A stretch of 64,000 nt of DNA, from positions 2,852,001 to 2,916,000 of the forward strand of contig NZ_HG917868.1 of the NCBI RefSeq assembly GCF_000577895.1, given 5' to 3'. Of the stretch, positions 54,816-64,000 are shown piece after piece. The stretch comes from Clostridium bornimense. GTDB taxonomy: Bacteria > Bacillota > Clostridia > Clostridiales > Clostridiaceae. Under the pieces are notes generated by a model. It was not told the DNA's origin, made no database searches, and saw nothing but the letters and a program-made list of their open reading frames with translations. The first letter of the stretch is position 1. Each line of letters opens with the position of its first letter. The position numbers were made by a program, and so were the translations under genes.

Positions 54816-55445
54816 ATGATTATCTTAATTAAATTATTAGTGCTTGGTTGTCTTACTGGATTTGCTTGTGCACTTCCACTTAACATATATATAAGTGAAG
54901 ATATAGTCTCTAATAAATATCCATATAGTAATAAAAACATCTATCTTTCAGTTGGTGCTCTATTATCTAACATATTTTTGTTATTGTTTTTTAACACTGC
55001 AATGACTTTTCTTTTCAACACAAATAAATATATTAAAAATTCTTTATTAATACTATTTGGTATATTGATTAATTTTTTCATTTTTATTTACTTTACTAAT
55101 AAAACTCTATTTAATAAAAATCAAAAGTATCCTAAATATTTTGATGCATTTATGCTAGGTGTAATTAAAACAACTACAAATATATTCACACTTTTTATAT
55201 GGCTTATAGGAAGTTTACTTTATAATATAATGCATAGATATATATCTTTACATTATATTTTCACTTATTATACGGGACTAATATGTGGAATAAGTATGTG
55301 GTTTATATTTTTAAATATAATTCAAATTAATAAGATACATATTATTACTCCGGCTTCAATTACTTATATAAAAAATATATTATTAAAATTCTTCTTTATT
55401 CTAAGTCTCTTATTAATAATGCTAGGCATATATGGATTAATATAG
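54816..55445 (+). CDS. Six-segment membrane protein, distantly LysE/RhtB-like
   Basis: A 209-residue very hydrophobic protein with six predicted segments. The layout (LTGFACALPLNIYISEDIV at the start, SVGALLSNIFLLLFF, and GLICGISMWFIFLNII) recalls the LysE/RhtB amino acid exporters, but key residues are not clear and the sequence is very Ile/Phe/Asn-rich. It is the only rightward gene in the last 18 kb. GGATGG lies 10 bases before the ATG. Confidence 0.5.
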   Translation: MIILIKLLVLGCLTGFACALPLNIYISEDIVSNKYPYSNKNIYLSVGALLSNIFLLLFFNTAMTFLFNTNKYIKNSLLILFGILINFFIFIYFTNKTLFNKNQKYPKYFDAFMLGVIKTTTNIFTLFIWLIGSLLYNIMHRYISLHYIFTYYTGLICGISMWFIFLNIIQINKIHIITPASITYIKNILLKFFFILSLLLIMLGIYGLI

Positions 55446-55489
55446 AAACTACTGTTCATAATGAAATATATAAATTTATGTTATTGCTA

Positions 55490-55852
55490 TAATTCACAAA
55501 TCGCAATTCATAATTAATGTTAACTTTCCCCTGCGACGAAAATATCGTAGTCCCGCGGACAGCCAAAAAAATTGTTCACCACTACTTAACCAGAACAAAT
55601 TACAATATTCACTTTAACTATATATAAGCTACATGAAAGTGCAACTTTCATTAGCTCCGTATAAAACAGCATTATACTATCAATTCTAATTATAAAATAA
55701 ATCTTAATAACAACTTAGCAACAATACACTTATAATTCAAGAAATTACTCCTAGTAACTTCCACCACAATTGTGAATCGTGAATTGTAAATTGTGAATTA
55801 AAAAAAAGAGGCTCGCCTACAAATTTTCATTTGTTATTACGAGATCCTCTTT
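55490..55852. repeat. Dispersed structured intergenic element, long copy B
   Basis: The second long copy, about 360 bp. Block 1 (55509-55563) has a partly decayed TTTCC/CGAAA hairpin and GTCC-CGC-GGAC, ending in GACAGC. It lacks most of the 170-bp segment of copy A and resumes at CCACTACTTAACCAGAACA. It then matches block 3 (stem AGCTA-ATGAAAGT/ACTTTCAT-TAGCT, 55628-55657), block 4 (GAAATTAC/GTAACTTC and GTGAATTGT units) and the terminator block at 55804-55852. It fills the space between convergent genes. Confidence 0.75.
55804..55852 (-). terminator. Terminator after the DUF4446 gene
   Basis: AAGAGG/CCTCTT and inner ACAAATTTTC/GAAAATTTGT-type pairing; a T8 run follows on the minus strand. 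It forms the gene-proximal end of repeat copy B. Confidence 0.7.
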
Positions 55853-55857
55853 TTACA

Positions 55858-56355
55858 TTATTCCATTTCCATTGCACTATCTAGAACTTCTTTCTCTTCT
55901 GTTGATAACTCATATCTAGAAATTCCGCTTTCTATCTCTTTAGCATAAATAACACTTTCTTCTCTTCCAAAAATACTTGTTAAAACAAATCCATTATTTT
56001 CATTATCTAACATTACAATCGAAAAACTTAAATCTGATCCTACATCATCAAAAGCTTTATATCTTTTCATTTCTACCTTTCTGATTGATGTATCAACTTT
56101 ACTTAATATTTCTTCATGTAATTCAAATATAGTATTATTCTTTTCTTTCACTTCTTCAACTGCATTCATATATTTTTCTATTATATCTTCTAATGATTTT
56201 CCTTCACATCTAAATAAACTTTTATATCTTTTATTTAGCTTTCTATTTGAATTAATTAATACTAATAAAAATATAAATAATATTAAAATTACTGCAATCA
56301 TTGATATAAGTATTATACTAATATTATCACTAACTATTTGATTTATTTTGTCCAT
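55858..56355 (-). CDS. DUF4446 membrane-anchored protein
   Basis: A 165-residue protein: one N-terminal membrane segment (ISIILISMIAVILILFIFLL), a coiled-coil region (about 45-95), and the conserved C-terminal domain KVEMKRYKAFDDVGSDLSFSIVMLDNENNGFVLTSI, typical of DUF4446. The function is unknown; it regularly follows parB in clostridia, and here a parS site lies just upstream. Confidence 0.8.
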   Translation of the reverse strand: MDKINQIVSDNISIILISMIAVILILFIFLLVLINSNRKLNKRYKSLFRCEGKSLEDIIEKYMNAVEEVKEKNNTIFELHEEILSKVDTSIRKVEMKRYKAFDDVGSDLSFSIVMLDNENNGFVLTSIFGREESVIYAKEIESGISRYELSTEEKEVLDSAMEME

Positions 56356-56372
56356 GATTTCCTCCTCAAATT

Positions 56373-56388
56373 TGTTTCACGTGAAACT
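56373..56388. promoter_or_regulatory. parS site 1
   Basis: TGTTTCACGTGAAACT matches the parS consensus TGTTTCACGTGAAACA at 15 of 16 positions. It lies between parB and the DUF4446 gene. Confidence 0.93.
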
Positions 56389-56390
56389 TG

Positions 56391-57236
56391 CTACATTAAT
56401 AATTCAAGAATCCTATCTAATTCTTCTGGCGAATAATACTCTATTTCTATTTTTCCCTTATTATCTTTTTTAGTTTTAATTGACACTTTTGTTCCAAAGT
56501 GCTCACTAATCCTACTTTGCAATTCTTTAATATAAATATTTTCTTCCTCTACAATTGATTCCTTTACCTTCGGATTTAAAATGTCTCTTACTAATCTTTC
56601 TGTTTCTCTTACACTTAATTTATTATCTATAACCCTTATAGCCATTTCATATTGTGTATCTTTATTATCTAATGATAATAATGCTCTTCCATGTCCTTCA
56701 GATATTACCCCTTCAATTAAATACTGCTGAACACGCTTATCTAAGTTTAATAGTCTCATTGTATTAGTTATCGCTGTTCTTGATCTTCCTATAACCTTTG
56801 AAACCTCTTCTTGAGTTATAGAAAATTCTTTTATTAATCTTTTAAAAGCTAATGCTTCTTCTATAGGATTTAAATCCTCTCTTTGTATATTTTCTATCAA
56901 CGAAACCTCTAATACCTTCTGATCAGTTAATTCCATAATAACCGCAGGAATAGACTTTATTCCTGCCAATTTTGCAGCTCTCCAACGTCTTTCTCCAGCA
57001 ATTATTTCATAATCATTTCCACTTTCCTTTAATACTAAAGGTTGAATGATACCATTGTCTTTTATGGATTTAGCTAGATTGGATATTTTTTCTTCATCGA
57101 AATTTTTTCTTGGTTGTTTGCTATTTGGTTTAATCCTATTTATATCTATTAAATCTATTGAATTTTTTTCTTCCACTATTTCTTCATCAGGAATAAGTGC
57201 TCCTAACCCTTTACCCAATCCAAATTTTTTACTCAC
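56391..57236 (-). CDS. parB: Chromosome partitioning protein ParB (Spo0J)
   Basis: A CTP-dependent clamp that loads at parS and spreads, organising the origin and recruiting condensin. The 281-residue protein has the ParA-stimulating N-terminus (KKFGLGKGLGALIP), the IKPNSKQPRKNF start of the CTPase domain, EIIAGERRWRAAK, and the helix-turn-helix ITQEEVSKVIGRSRTAITNTMRLL. It starts at GTG after AGGAGGAG, which overlaps the parA stop codon. Confidence 0.94.
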   Translation of the reverse strand: MSKKFGLGKGLGALIPDEEIVEEKNSIDLIDINRIKPNSKQPRKNFDEEKISNLAKSIKDNGIIQPLVLKESGNDYEIIAGERRWRAAKLAGIKSIPAVIMELTDQKVLEVSLIENIQREDLNPIEEALAFKRLIKEFSITQEEVSKVIGRSRTAITNTMRLLNLDKRVQQYLIEGVISEGHGRALLSLDNKDTQYEMAIRVIDNKLSVRETERLVRDILNPKVKESIVEEENIYIKELQSRISEHFGTKVSIKTKKDNKGKIEIEYYSPEELDRILELLM

Positions 57237-57238
57237 AA

Positions 57239-58006
57239 TTACTCCTCCTGTCTACGTAAGAATTCTTTTGCCAACATATCGTAACTTTCCGCACCCTTAC
57301 ATTTAGCATCATATAACATAATAGGTAGTCCATAACTTGGTGATTCTGCTAGTCTAACATTTCTAGGAATTACTGTTTCATATACATAATCCCCAAAGTG
57401 ATTTTTTACTTCTTTAGCAACCTCATTACATAAGTTTGCTCTTATATCATACATAGTTAAAAGTATCCCTTCATATTTAATATTAGGATTTAAACTTTTC
57501 TTAACTAAATTTATAGTATTTATAAGTTGTGATACACCTTCTAATGCATAATATTCACATTGTATTGGTATAAATACAGAATCTGATGCTACTAATGCAT
57601 TTATAGTAAGTAATCCCAATGATGGTGGACAATCAATAAAAACAAAATCAAATTTATCTCTTACTAGTTCCAACTTTCTCTTTAATATATCTTCTCTATG
57701 ATTTATTCCTGTCAATTCAACTTCTGCACCTGCTAATGCTTGTTCAGAAGGAATTATGTATAAATTTTCTATTAATTCACTTTTAATGATACAATCTTCT
57801 ATTTCTGTATCATTAGTTAAAATATCATATATAGAAAATTCTAAATTGGATTTATCTATTCCTAATCCTGATGTAGAATTTCCTTGTGGATCTATATCTA
57901 CTATTAAAACCTTCTTACCTTCAAAAGCTAAATATGTAGCTAGATTTATATTAGTAGTAGTTTTTCCGACTCCACCTTTTTGATTAAAGACACATATTGT
58001 TTTCAC
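57239..58006 (-). CDS. parA: Chromosome partitioning ATPase ParA (Soj)
   Basis: Drives origin segregation with ParB and, in Bacillus, regulates DnaA. The 255-residue protein has the deviant Walker A KGGVGKTTTNINLA at residues 9-22, VDIDPQGNSTSGLG, and FIDCPPSLGLLTINAL. It starts at GTG after a G6 ribosome binding site; an overlapping ATG is out of frame. Confidence 0.95.
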   Translation of the reverse strand: MKTICVFNQKGGVGKTTTNINLATYLAFEGKKVLIVDIDPQGNSTSGLGIDKSNLEFSIYDILTNDTEIEDCIIKSELIENLYIIPSEQALAGAEVELTGINHREDILKRKLELVRDKFDFVFIDCPPSLGLLTINALVASDSVFIPIQCEYYALEGVSQLINTINLVKKSLNPNIKYEGILLTMYDIRANLCNEVAKEVKNHFGDYVYETVIPRNVRLAESPSYGLPIMLYDAKCKGAESYDMLAKEFLRRQEE

Positions 58007-58103
58007 ATCTATCCCCCCTATACTAATCTCTTATAATGATATTATAAATTACATTAATATGTTATAAAAGATAATTTCACAAATTCTTAAAATAATTTTT
58101 TGT

Positions 58104-58137
58104 AAAAAAAAGATTTAAGGAATATTATTCCTTAAAT
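58104..58137 (-). terminator. Terminator after noc
   Basis: ATTTAAGGAATA pairs with TATTCCTTAAAT, followed by T8 on the minus strand. It separates noc from parA-parB. Confidence 0.88.
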
Positions 58138-58153
58138 CCTGGTTTAAAAGTAC

Positions 58154-58169
58154 CGTTTCACGTGAAACA
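58154..58169. promoter_or_regulatory. parS site 2
   Basis: CGTTTCACGTGAAACA matches parS at 15 of 16 positions, with the palindromic core GTTTCACGTGAAAC intact. It directly follows the noc stop codon. Confidence 0.93.
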
Positions 58170-58967
58170 TTACTTTTTAGGTATCTTTACTGTTACTTCT
58201 ATATAGTCATCACTTTCTTTAGATTTATATTTTGCACTAATACCATATTTATCAAATACTTGTTTTATCGTGTTTATATAAATCTTAGAACCAAAAACTC
58301 CCTTGATTCTCTTTTTTCCGTCCTTACCTATATCTTTTTCTTCATGCATATATTTTAATAGTGTTCTATCAATTAAAGCCTCTGTTTCTTTAACATTAAG
58401 CTTATTTTCAATTACTTTATCTAAAACCTTAATTTGCATTTCAGTATTAGGTAATTTCAATAAAGCTCTTGCATGTCTCTCTGTAAGAGCATTTTCTATA
58501 AGCCTTTTTCTTATCTCATAATCTAACTTAAGAACTCTTAACTTATTTGCTATTGTAGATTGTTTTTTTCCTATACTTTGTGCTAGAGTTTCTTGAGTAT
58601 AATTATGTTCTTTTAATAAATTATAATATGCTTCTGCTTCTTCTAAGAAATTCAAATCTTCTCTCTGTAAATTTTCTAATAAAGCAATTGCAGCACTTTC
58701 TCTGTCATTTATATCAACTAATATTACAGGTACTTTATCTAATCCAGCTTTTTTTGCTGCTCTTAATCTTCTTTCTCCTGCAACTAATTCATAATAATTT
58801 TCTTTTATTTTTCTTACTGATAAAGGTTGTATTATGCCATATGTTTTTATTGATTCTGATAATTCTTCTATAGTTTCATCATTAAAAGTCTTTCTTGGTT
58901 GATAAAGATTTGGATATACTTCAAATGGAGAAACATATTGTATCTTACTTTCTTCTATTCCCTTCAT
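58170..58967 (-). CDS. noc: ParB-family nucleoid occlusion protein Noc
   Basis: A 265-residue ParB paralogue beside rsmG, the standard place of noc. It has the VSPFEVYPNLYQPRKTF start, YELVAGERRLRAAKKAGL, LLENLQREDLNFLEEAEAY and the DNA-binding helix ETLAQSIGKKQSTIANKLRVL. In Bacillus Noc binds its own sites and blocks division over the nucleoid. I start at ATG 58967 after AGGATGGG; the ATG at 58985 has no such site. Confidence 0.87.
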   Translation of the reverse strand: MKGIEESKIQYVSPFEVYPNLYQPRKTFNDETIEELSESIKTYGIIQPLSVRKIKENYYELVAGERRLRAAKKAGLDKVPVILVDINDRESAAIALLENLQREDLNFLEEAEAYYNLLKEHNYTQETLAQSIGKKQSTIANKLRVLKLDYEIRKRLIENALTERHARALLKLPNTEMQIKVLDKVIENKLNVKETEALIDRTLLKYMHEEKDIGKDGKKRIKGVFGSKIYINTIKQVFDKYGISAKYKSKESDDYIEVTVKIPKK

Positions 58968-59008
58968 ATTAAATCCCATCCTCATAAAAAAATCATTATT
59001 TAACTTAA

Positions 59009-59728
59009 TTATTTAATAGGCCTCTTACTGATTACTCCAGCCTTTCTTGGATATACATTCGAAGTTTCCTTTATCTTTTTTATCACAACAAGATTATGAT
59101 TAAGATCAGTTCCTTCAACTTCAACTTCTATTATATCTTCTATTTTCCCTCCAAGAGTTGCTATAGCATTTTTTCCTTCTAATATTTCTGTTTCTATGGC
59201 TGGCCCTTTTAGTGCTATAAGATATCCCCCTACTTTTACATATGGAAGTGTATATTCACTAAGTACCGCCATATTAGCGACTGCTCTTGAAACTACAGCA
59301 TCAAAACTTTCTCTCAATTCTGGCTTTCTAGCTCCATCTTCTGCTCTGCTATGAATAGTACTTATTTTTTGTAAATCTAATTTACAAATTACCTCATCTA
59401 AAAAATTGATTCTTTTGTTTAATGAATCTAAAAGTACCACTTCTGTTTCTGGAGATACTATCTTTATTGGTAGTCCTGGAAATCCTGCTCCCGTACCAAC
59501 ATCAATAACTTTCTTCAAATTTTTAAATTCTGAAAATCTAAAAATCTTTAAGCAATCAATAAAATGCTTTTTAAAAATGCCTTCATCATCTGTAATAGCC
59601 GTAAGATTTATTTTCTCATTCCATTCTTTTAATAAATCTTTATAAATAACAAACTTCTCAAACTCTTTTTCTGAAAACGGTATTCCTTCCTTATCTGCAG
59701 AAGTTTTCATAAGGGTATAAAAATCCAT
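59009..59728 (-). CDS. rsmG: 16S rRNA (guanine-527-N7) methyltransferase
   Basis: Methylates G527 of 16S rRNA; loss gives low-level streptomycin resistance in other bacteria. The 239-residue protein has [10 protein letters not shown], the AdoMet loop [17 protein letters not shown] near residue 70, and [20 protein letters not shown]. It lies 40 bp after mnmG; AAGGAGG sets the start. Confidence 0.95.
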   Translation of the reverse strand: MDFYTLMKTSADKEGIPFSEKEFEKFVIYKDLLKEWNEKINLTAITDDEGIFKKHFIDCLKIFRFSEFKNLKKVIDVGTGAGFPGLPIKIVSPETEVVLLDSLNKRINFLDEVICKLDLQKISTIHSRAEDGARKPELRESFDAVVSRAVANMAVLSEYTLPYVKVGGYLIALKGPAIETEILEGKNAIATLGGKIEDIIEVEVEGTDLNHNLVVIKKIKETSNVYPRKAGVISKRPIK

Positions 59729-59768
59729 ATAGTCCTCCTTTGAATTAATTTACTTTTTTGTATTAGAT

Positions 59769-61658
59769 TTACTTTTGCTTATTTTGCTTCTTCTTTTGCT
59801 CTAAATATATCATTAATACAGAAATATCCGCTGGTGATACTCCTGATATTCTAGATGCTTGACCTATATTCATAGGTTTGAATTTATTTAATTTTTGTAT
59901 TGCCTCTGTTCTTAATCCGTAGACATCAGAGTAATCTAGATCCTTGTCTATTAACCTATTTTCTATTTTTTTAAATTGTTCAACTTGCTCTAACTGCTTT
60001 TGTATATATCCTTCATACTTAGCTATAATATCAATTTGATCAATTATATCTATAGGTAATACTTCTCTTTCAGCATCTAATGGCTCTACAACCCTATAAT
60101 TTAATTCTGGTCTCTTAATAAGTTCATATAAAGATATTGGTTTCTTTAATGCTACTGAATCTAATTGCTCTAAAAATTCATTTACTTCCTTTTTATTTGT
60201 TATTTGAAGATTTTTTATTCTCTCTAATTCAGCTTCTAACTTAGCTTTTCTTTCAACAAAAATATTATATCTATGATCATCAACTAATCCTATTTCTCTT
60301 CCAAGTTCAGTTAATCTTAAATCTGCATTATCTTGTCTTAATAAAAGTCTATATTCAGCTCTTGAAGTCATCATTCTATATGGTTCATTTGTTCCCTTAG
60401 TAACTAAATCATCTATTAATACACCAATATATGCATCACTTCTTCTTAATATAAACGGTTCTTGATTTTTTATTTTTCTAGATGCATTTATTCCTGCTAT
60501 TAAACCTTGTGATGCTGCTTCTTCATATCCTGATGTACCATTAAATTGTCCTGCACCAAAAAGTCCATTTACTTTCTTAAATTCTAGTGATAATTTAAGT
60601 TCAGTAGGATCTACTGAATCATACTCAATAGCATATGCTGATCTCATGAATTCACAATTTTCTAATCCTGGAATTGTTCTATACATTGCTATTTGTACAT
60701 CTTCCGGCATAGAAGAACTCATACCTCCGATATATAACTCTTCAGTATCTTCACCTTCTGGCTCTACAAATATTTGATGTTGCAATTTATCAGGGAACCT
60801 CATAATCTTATCTTCTATAGAAGGACAATATCTTGGTCCTATTCCTTCAATAGATCCATTATACATAGGTGATCTATCTATATTTTCTTTTATTATATTA
60901 TGAGTTTTTTCATTAGTATAAGTTAAATAACATGATATTTGCTCTTTTTCTAAATTGCTATTAGTAAATGAAAATGGAATTATTCTTTCATCTCCACATT
61001 GTTCTATCATCTTTGAAAAATCTACTGAACTTCTCTTTACCCTTGCTGGTGTTCCAGTTTTAAATCTTCTAAGTTTTATACCTAAATTCAATATTGATTG
61101 AGACAAATCCATTGCTGGCACTAATCCATTAGGACCACCATAGTAACTTGTTTCACCAATTATTATTCTACCTTTTAAATAAGTACCCGTTGCCAAAATT
61201 ACAGCTTTAGTCTCATAATAAGCGCCATTTTTCGTTATAATTCCTTTAACTTCGCCCTCTTCCACTTCTATAGAAATTACTTCAACTTGTTTTAAGTAAA
61301 TATTATCTTCACTTTCTAAAACCTTTTTCATTTCCCTAGTATATGAGTGTTTATCTGCTTGAGCTCTTAAAGAATGTACTGCTGGCCCCTTAGATGTATT
61401 TAGCATCCTTGATTGGATAAATGTCTTATCTATATTCTTTCCCATTTCTCCGCCTAAGGCATCTATTTCTCTAACTAAGTGTCCTTTTGCAGTTCCACCA
61501 ACATTGGGATTACAAGGCATCATTGCTATAGACTCTAAACTCATTGTTGCAACTAATGTCTTCATTCCTAGTCTCGCACTTGCAAGAGCCGCTTCACATC
61601 CTGCATGCCCGGCTCCAATTACAACAACATCAAATTTGCCTCCAAAGTATGTTTTCAT
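59769..61658 (-). CDS. mnmG: tRNA uridine-5-carboxymethylaminomethyl modification enzyme, FAD subunit
   Basis: With MnmE, modifies U34 of tRNAs reading two-codon boxes. The 629-residue protein has the FAD loop [20 protein letters not shown], the [26 protein letters not shown] segment, YCPSIEDKI and the C-terminal [18 protein letters not shown]. It follows mnmE by 28 bp. Confidence 0.96.
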   Translation of the reverse strand: MKTYFGGKFDVVVIGAGHAGCEAALASARLGMKTLVATMSLESIAMMPCNPNVGGTAKGHLVREIDALGGEMGKNIDKTFIQSRMLNTSKGPAVHSLRAQADKHSYTREMKKVLESEDNIYLKQVEVISIEVEEGEVKGIITKNGAYYETKAVILATGTYLKGRIIIGETSYYGGPNGLVPAMDLSQSILNLGIKLRRFKTGTPARVKRSSVDFSKMIEQCGDERIIPFSFTNSNLEKEQISCYLTYTNEKTHNIIKENIDRSPMYNGSIEGIGPRYCPSIEDKIMRFPDKLQHQIFVEPEGEDTEELYIGGMSSSMPEDVQIAMYRTIPGLENCEFMRSAYAIEYDSVDPTELKLSLEFKKVNGLFGAGQFNGTSGYEEAASQGLIAGINASRKIKNQEPFILRRSDAYIGVLIDDLVTKGTNEPYRMMTSRAEYRLLLRQDNADLRLTELGREIGLVDDHRYNIFVERKAKLEAELERIKNLQITNKKEVNEFLEQLDSVALKKPISLYELIKRPELNYRVVEPLDAEREVLPIDIIDQIDIIAKYEGYIQKQLEQVEQFKKIENRLIDKDLDYSDVYGLRTEAIQKLNKFKPMNIGQASRISGVSPADISVLMIYLEQKKKQNKQK

Positions 61659-61686
61659 CTTTTCCTCCTAATTTCTTCTTTATATT

Positions 61687-63066
61687 CTATTTTCCTAAAC
61701 AAAATTCTGAAAATATCTTATCTATTAGATCTTCTTCTACTGTTTCTCCATTAATTTGACCTAATGCACTCCATGCATTTCTGATATCTATAGATGCTAA
61801 ATCTATTGCCATTGTATCTTTTAATGCACATAAAGTTGATTGTAGACATTCTTTAGCTTTATATAATGCTTCTTTATGTCTTATATTCGTAACCATTACT
61901 TCTGAAGAATTTATCTTACCATTAAAGAATAATTCTTTTATAGCGTTCTTTATTTCATCTATTCCTAATTCATCCTTAGTCGATATAGGAATAATATAAT
62001 CTTGATTTAATTCTTTTAAATCATTTTGATTGATAGCATTAGGTAAATCTTGCTTATTTAATAATACTATATATTTTTTATTTTTTATATATTTTATTAT
62101 TTCTATATCTTCTTCTGCTATCTCTCTTGAAGCATCTAACATTAGTATAACTAAATCTGCCTCCTCAATTTTTTCCTTCGATCTCTCTACACCTATTTTT
62201 TCTACTACATCTTCAGTTTCTCTTATTCCTGCAGTATCTATAATTCTTATAGGAATCCCATCAAGAGATATATATTCTTCTATTATATCTCTTGTAGTTC
62301 CAGGTATATCTGTAACTATAGCTCTATTTCCTCTAGTTAATACATTTAATAGTGAAGATTTTCCTACATTCGGCTTTCCTACTATAACTGTGGACAATCC
62401 ATCTCTAATTATCTTTCCTGCCTCTGCACTTTCTATTAATTTATTTACTTCATTAATTACTAATTTCACATCTAATTCTGTTTTTTCTGAAGTAACTTCT
62501 TCTAAATCATCTTCTGGATAATCAACGGTAGCTTCAATATGTGCTATTATTTCTAATAATTTATTTCTTAATTCATTTATTTCTTTTGATAATTTTCCTT
62601 CACTTTGAACTAATGCACTTTTCATTGAAACTTCTGTTTTAGAATTAATTATATCCATAACCGCTTCAGCCTGTGATAAATCAATTCTTCCATTTAGAAA
62701 TGCCCTTTTAGTAAATTCTCCCGGCTCAGCAAGTCTAGCTCCAGATTTAATAACAGTATCTAAAACTCTTTTAGTTGCTATAACTCCCCCATGACAATTT
62801 ATTTCGATAGTATCCTCTGCTGTAAAAGACTTCGGACCTTTCATATATGATAATATCACTTCATCAATCTTTTCGTTAGTTTCGCTGTCAATTATACTTC
62901 CATATCTCATAGTATATGGCTTAATGTCATCTATACTTTTTCCACGTACTCCTCTAAATATCTTCTTAGCTATTTTAAGAGCCTCTTCTCCTGATACTCT
63001 TATTATAGATACACTTCCTTCTCCTACCGCTGTTGCTACGGCCGCAATAGTGTCAAATTCTTTCAT
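61687..63066 (-). CDS. mnmE: tRNA modification GTPase MnmE
   Basis: The GTPase partner of MnmG. The 459-residue protein has an N-terminal folate-binding domain ([22 protein letters not shown]), a helical region with the inserted G domain ([12 protein letters not shown] near residue 225, [26 protein letters not shown]) and the C-terminal motif FCLGK with its catalytic cysteine. It has its own promoter. Confidence 0.96.
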   Translation of the reverse strand: MKEFDTIAAVATAVGEGSVSIIRVSGEEALKIAKKIFRGVRGKSIDDIKPYTMRYGSIIDSETNEKIDEVILSYMKGPKSFTAEDTIEINCHGGVIATKRVLDTVIKSGARLAEPGEFTKRAFLNGRIDLSQAEAVMDIINSKTEVSMKSALVQSEGKLSKEINELRNKLLEIIAHIEATVDYPEDDLEEVTSEKTELDVKLVINEVNKLIESAEAGKIIRDGLSTVIVGKPNVGKSSLLNVLTRGNRAIVTDIPGTTRDIIEEYISLDGIPIRIIDTAGIRETEDVVEKIGVERSKEKIEEADLVILMLDASREIAEEDIEIIKYIKNKKYIVLLNKQDLPNAINQNDLKELNQDYIIPISTKDELGIDEIKNAIKELFFNGKINSSEVMVTNIRHKEALYKAKECLQSTLCALKDTMAIDLASIDIRNAWSALGQINGETVEEDLIDKIFSEFCLGK

Positions 63067-63126
63067 GATCTATACCTCCTAAGTTCTACATTGAATCTTG
63101 CTCTTAAGCTTTTAATTCTATATCTA

Positions 63127-63155
63127 ATAATATATTTACAACATTTTTTTATCAA
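63127..63155 (-). promoter_or_regulatory. Promoter of mnmE-mnmG-rsmG
   Basis: TTGATA (63150-63155 on the complement) and TATTAT (63127-63132) are 17 bases apart, downstream of the jag terminator. Confidence 0.6.
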
Positions 63156-63192
63156 TAATCAGTTATTACCACTTATAAATTTTCCATCTAAT

Positions 63193-63228
63193 AAAAATCA
63201 ACCTCCCCTAAGGGAGGTTGATTTTTAT
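63193..63228 (-). terminator. Terminator after jag
   Basis: AAAAATCAACCTCCC pairs perfectly with GGGAGGTTGATTTTT around a 4-base loop. It separates the yidC-jag transcript from mnmE. Confidence 0.92.
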
Positions 63229-63234
63229 TAATTT

Positions 63235-63852
63235 TTATTTCAATTCTAAAACAACTCTTCTATGGGGCTCATTTCCCTCTGAATATGTCTTTACAAATCT
63301 ATCATTTTGCAATGCTGAATGAATGATTCTTCTTTCATATGGATTCATAGGCTCCAATTTTATTGTAGTTTTTGTTCTTGCAACTTTTTTAGCAGTTTTA
63401 TAAGCTAAATGTCTTAAACTTTCTTCTCTTTTTTTTCTGTAATTAGAAGTATCTAAAATAACTCTTTTATATTCATCATTGCTTCCCTTATTAATAACCA
63501 ATGATGTTAGATATTGAAGCGAATCTAGTGTTTCTCCTCTATATCCAATAACTATACCCATATCTTCTCCTTCTAATTCTATATTTAATACATTATCTTT
63601 TTCTTCTACTTTTATATTAGCGTCTATTTTCATACTCTCTAATATACTTTGCAAGAATTGCCTTGCTTCAGATATATAATCTTTCTTTACCATTACTTTT
63701 ATCTTTGCCGGCTTACATCCTATCCCTAAAAACCCTTTACTTCCTTCGTCAATTACCTCATAAGTAACTTTATTTTCTGTCACATTTAATTGTATCAGGG
63801 CGTTCTGATAAGCATCTTTAACAGTTTTACCTGTCACCTCTACGATTTTCAT
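63235..63852 (-). CDS. jag: RNA-binding protein Jag (KhpB)
   Basis: A 205-residue protein: Jag-N domain (KIVEVTGKTVKDAYQNAL; EVIDEGSKGFLGIG, about 1-50), KH domain (GIVIGYRGETLDSLQYLTSL, about 85-140) and R3H domain (about 145-203, LEPMNPYERRIIHSALQ). It binds RNA with KhpA and influences cell elongation in other Firmicutes. It directly follows yidC. Confidence 0.94.
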   Translation of the reverse strand: MKIVEVTGKTVKDAYQNALIQLNVTENKVTYEVIDEGSKGFLGIGCKPAKIKVMVKKDYISEARQFLQSILESMKIDANIKVEEKDNVLNIELEGEDMGIVIGYRGETLDSLQYLTSLVINKGSNDEYKRVILDTSNYRKKREESLRHLAYKTAKKVARTKTTIKLEPMNPYERRIIHSALQNDRFVKTYSEGNEPHRRVVLELK

Positions 63853-63872
63853 ACTTATTCTTCCCCCTCCCC

Positions 63873-64000
63873 TTATTTTTGAGGTTTATTTTTTATTTTT
63901 TTAGTAGTTATTGTAACTTTTGGTTTAGCTGATTGACTTTTTTCATCTTCAGCTTCAATAGCTTCTTCTTTACTTATTACTATCTTTCTAATTACACTCA
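63873..64000 (-). CDS. yidC: Membrane protein insertase YidC, C-terminal end only
   Basis: The last 42 codons before a TAA stop; the rest lies beyond the window. The residues are a charged cytosolic tail (VIRKIVISKEEAIEAEDEKS, then a Lys-rich end), typical of YidC/SpoIIIJ. The position immediately upstream of jag supports the call. Confidence 0.75.
   Translation of the reverse strand, partial: SVIRKIVISKEEAIEAEDEKSQSAKPKVTITTKKIKNKPQK

Overview
The window is a gene-dense, very AT-rich chromosomal segment from a low-GC Gram-positive, most likely a Clostridium sensu stricto species. The reasons are strong purine-rich ribosome binding sites, frequent GTG and TTG starts, a FabK-type fatty acid synthase cluster with a MarR/FabT regulator, a DnaD plus DnaI-like loader pair, a GerMN lipoprotein, and the order yidC-jag-mnmE-mnmG-rsmG-noc-parA-parB, which in Firmicutes lies beside oriC. 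The right edge ends inside yidC, so oriC/dnaA should lie a few kb beyond base 64000. I cannot name the species. No phage, insertion sequence, CRISPR array or integrated element is visible.

Layout. 1-4.9 kb: cobalamin-dependent methionine synthase (cut by the window edge), an amino-acid permease and a DUF1653 protein. 5-10.3 kb: tRNA t6A dehydratase TcdA, a ClC H+/Cl- antiporter, and a NitT/TauT-type ABC importer. 10.3-13.5 kb: murA, a WalJ-like metallo-hydrolase, a GerMN lipoprotein and a SEC-C protein. 13.8-17.6 kb: a less conserved island with a degenerate 2H-phosphoesterase-like protein, a dUTPase-fold protein lacking its metal ligands, a DUF606 membrane protein, an intracellular-type subtilase and an Arg/Asp/Tyr-rich membrane protein. 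17.6-21 kb: topoisomerase III and birA. 21-30.4 kb: one operon for type II fatty acid synthesis (fabT-fabH-fabK-fabD-fabG-fabF-accB-fabZ-accC-accD-accA), with a clear promoter and palindromic operators. 30.4-34.6 kb: cinA, an M23 peptidase, and the DnaD and DnaI-like replication proteins. 34.6-35.2 kb: seven tRNA genes containing a tandem duplication of Glu-Val-Asp. 35.2-46.3 kb: a long noncoding repeat-bearing gap, PPDK regulator, an HI0933-family flavoprotein, a DUF1858 protein, purA, pgsA, an HD-GYP protein, a DnaQ-like exonuclease and nrdA-nrdB. 46.3-54.4 kb: acyl-ACP thioesterase, a DnaA-box cluster, dnaB, a Lon-family protease, rplI, gdpP, and the rpsR-ssb-rpsF operon with a structured leader. 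54.8-64 kb: a LysE-like membrane protein, DUF4446, parB, parA, noc, rsmG, mnmG, mnmE, jag and yidC.

The replication and segregation theme is strong: DnaB, a DnaI-like loader, DnaD, SSB, ribonucleotide reductase, ParA/ParB, Noc and two parS sites share this origin-proximal window. A compact cluster of five DnaA-box sequences lies between dnaB and the thioesterase gene, about 17 kb from the window edge nearest oriC.

The most unusual finding is a family of dispersed, structured intergenic elements. Two long copies (about 35634-36172 and 55490-55852) and one short copy (about 38719-38825) all lie just downstream of the terminators of minus-strand genes. They share several hairpins, one of which shows a compensatory base change between copies. 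Shorter related modules flank tcdA and birA. Coordinates and starts were refined by hand from ribosome binding sites; all functional calls are from sequence motifs without database searches.
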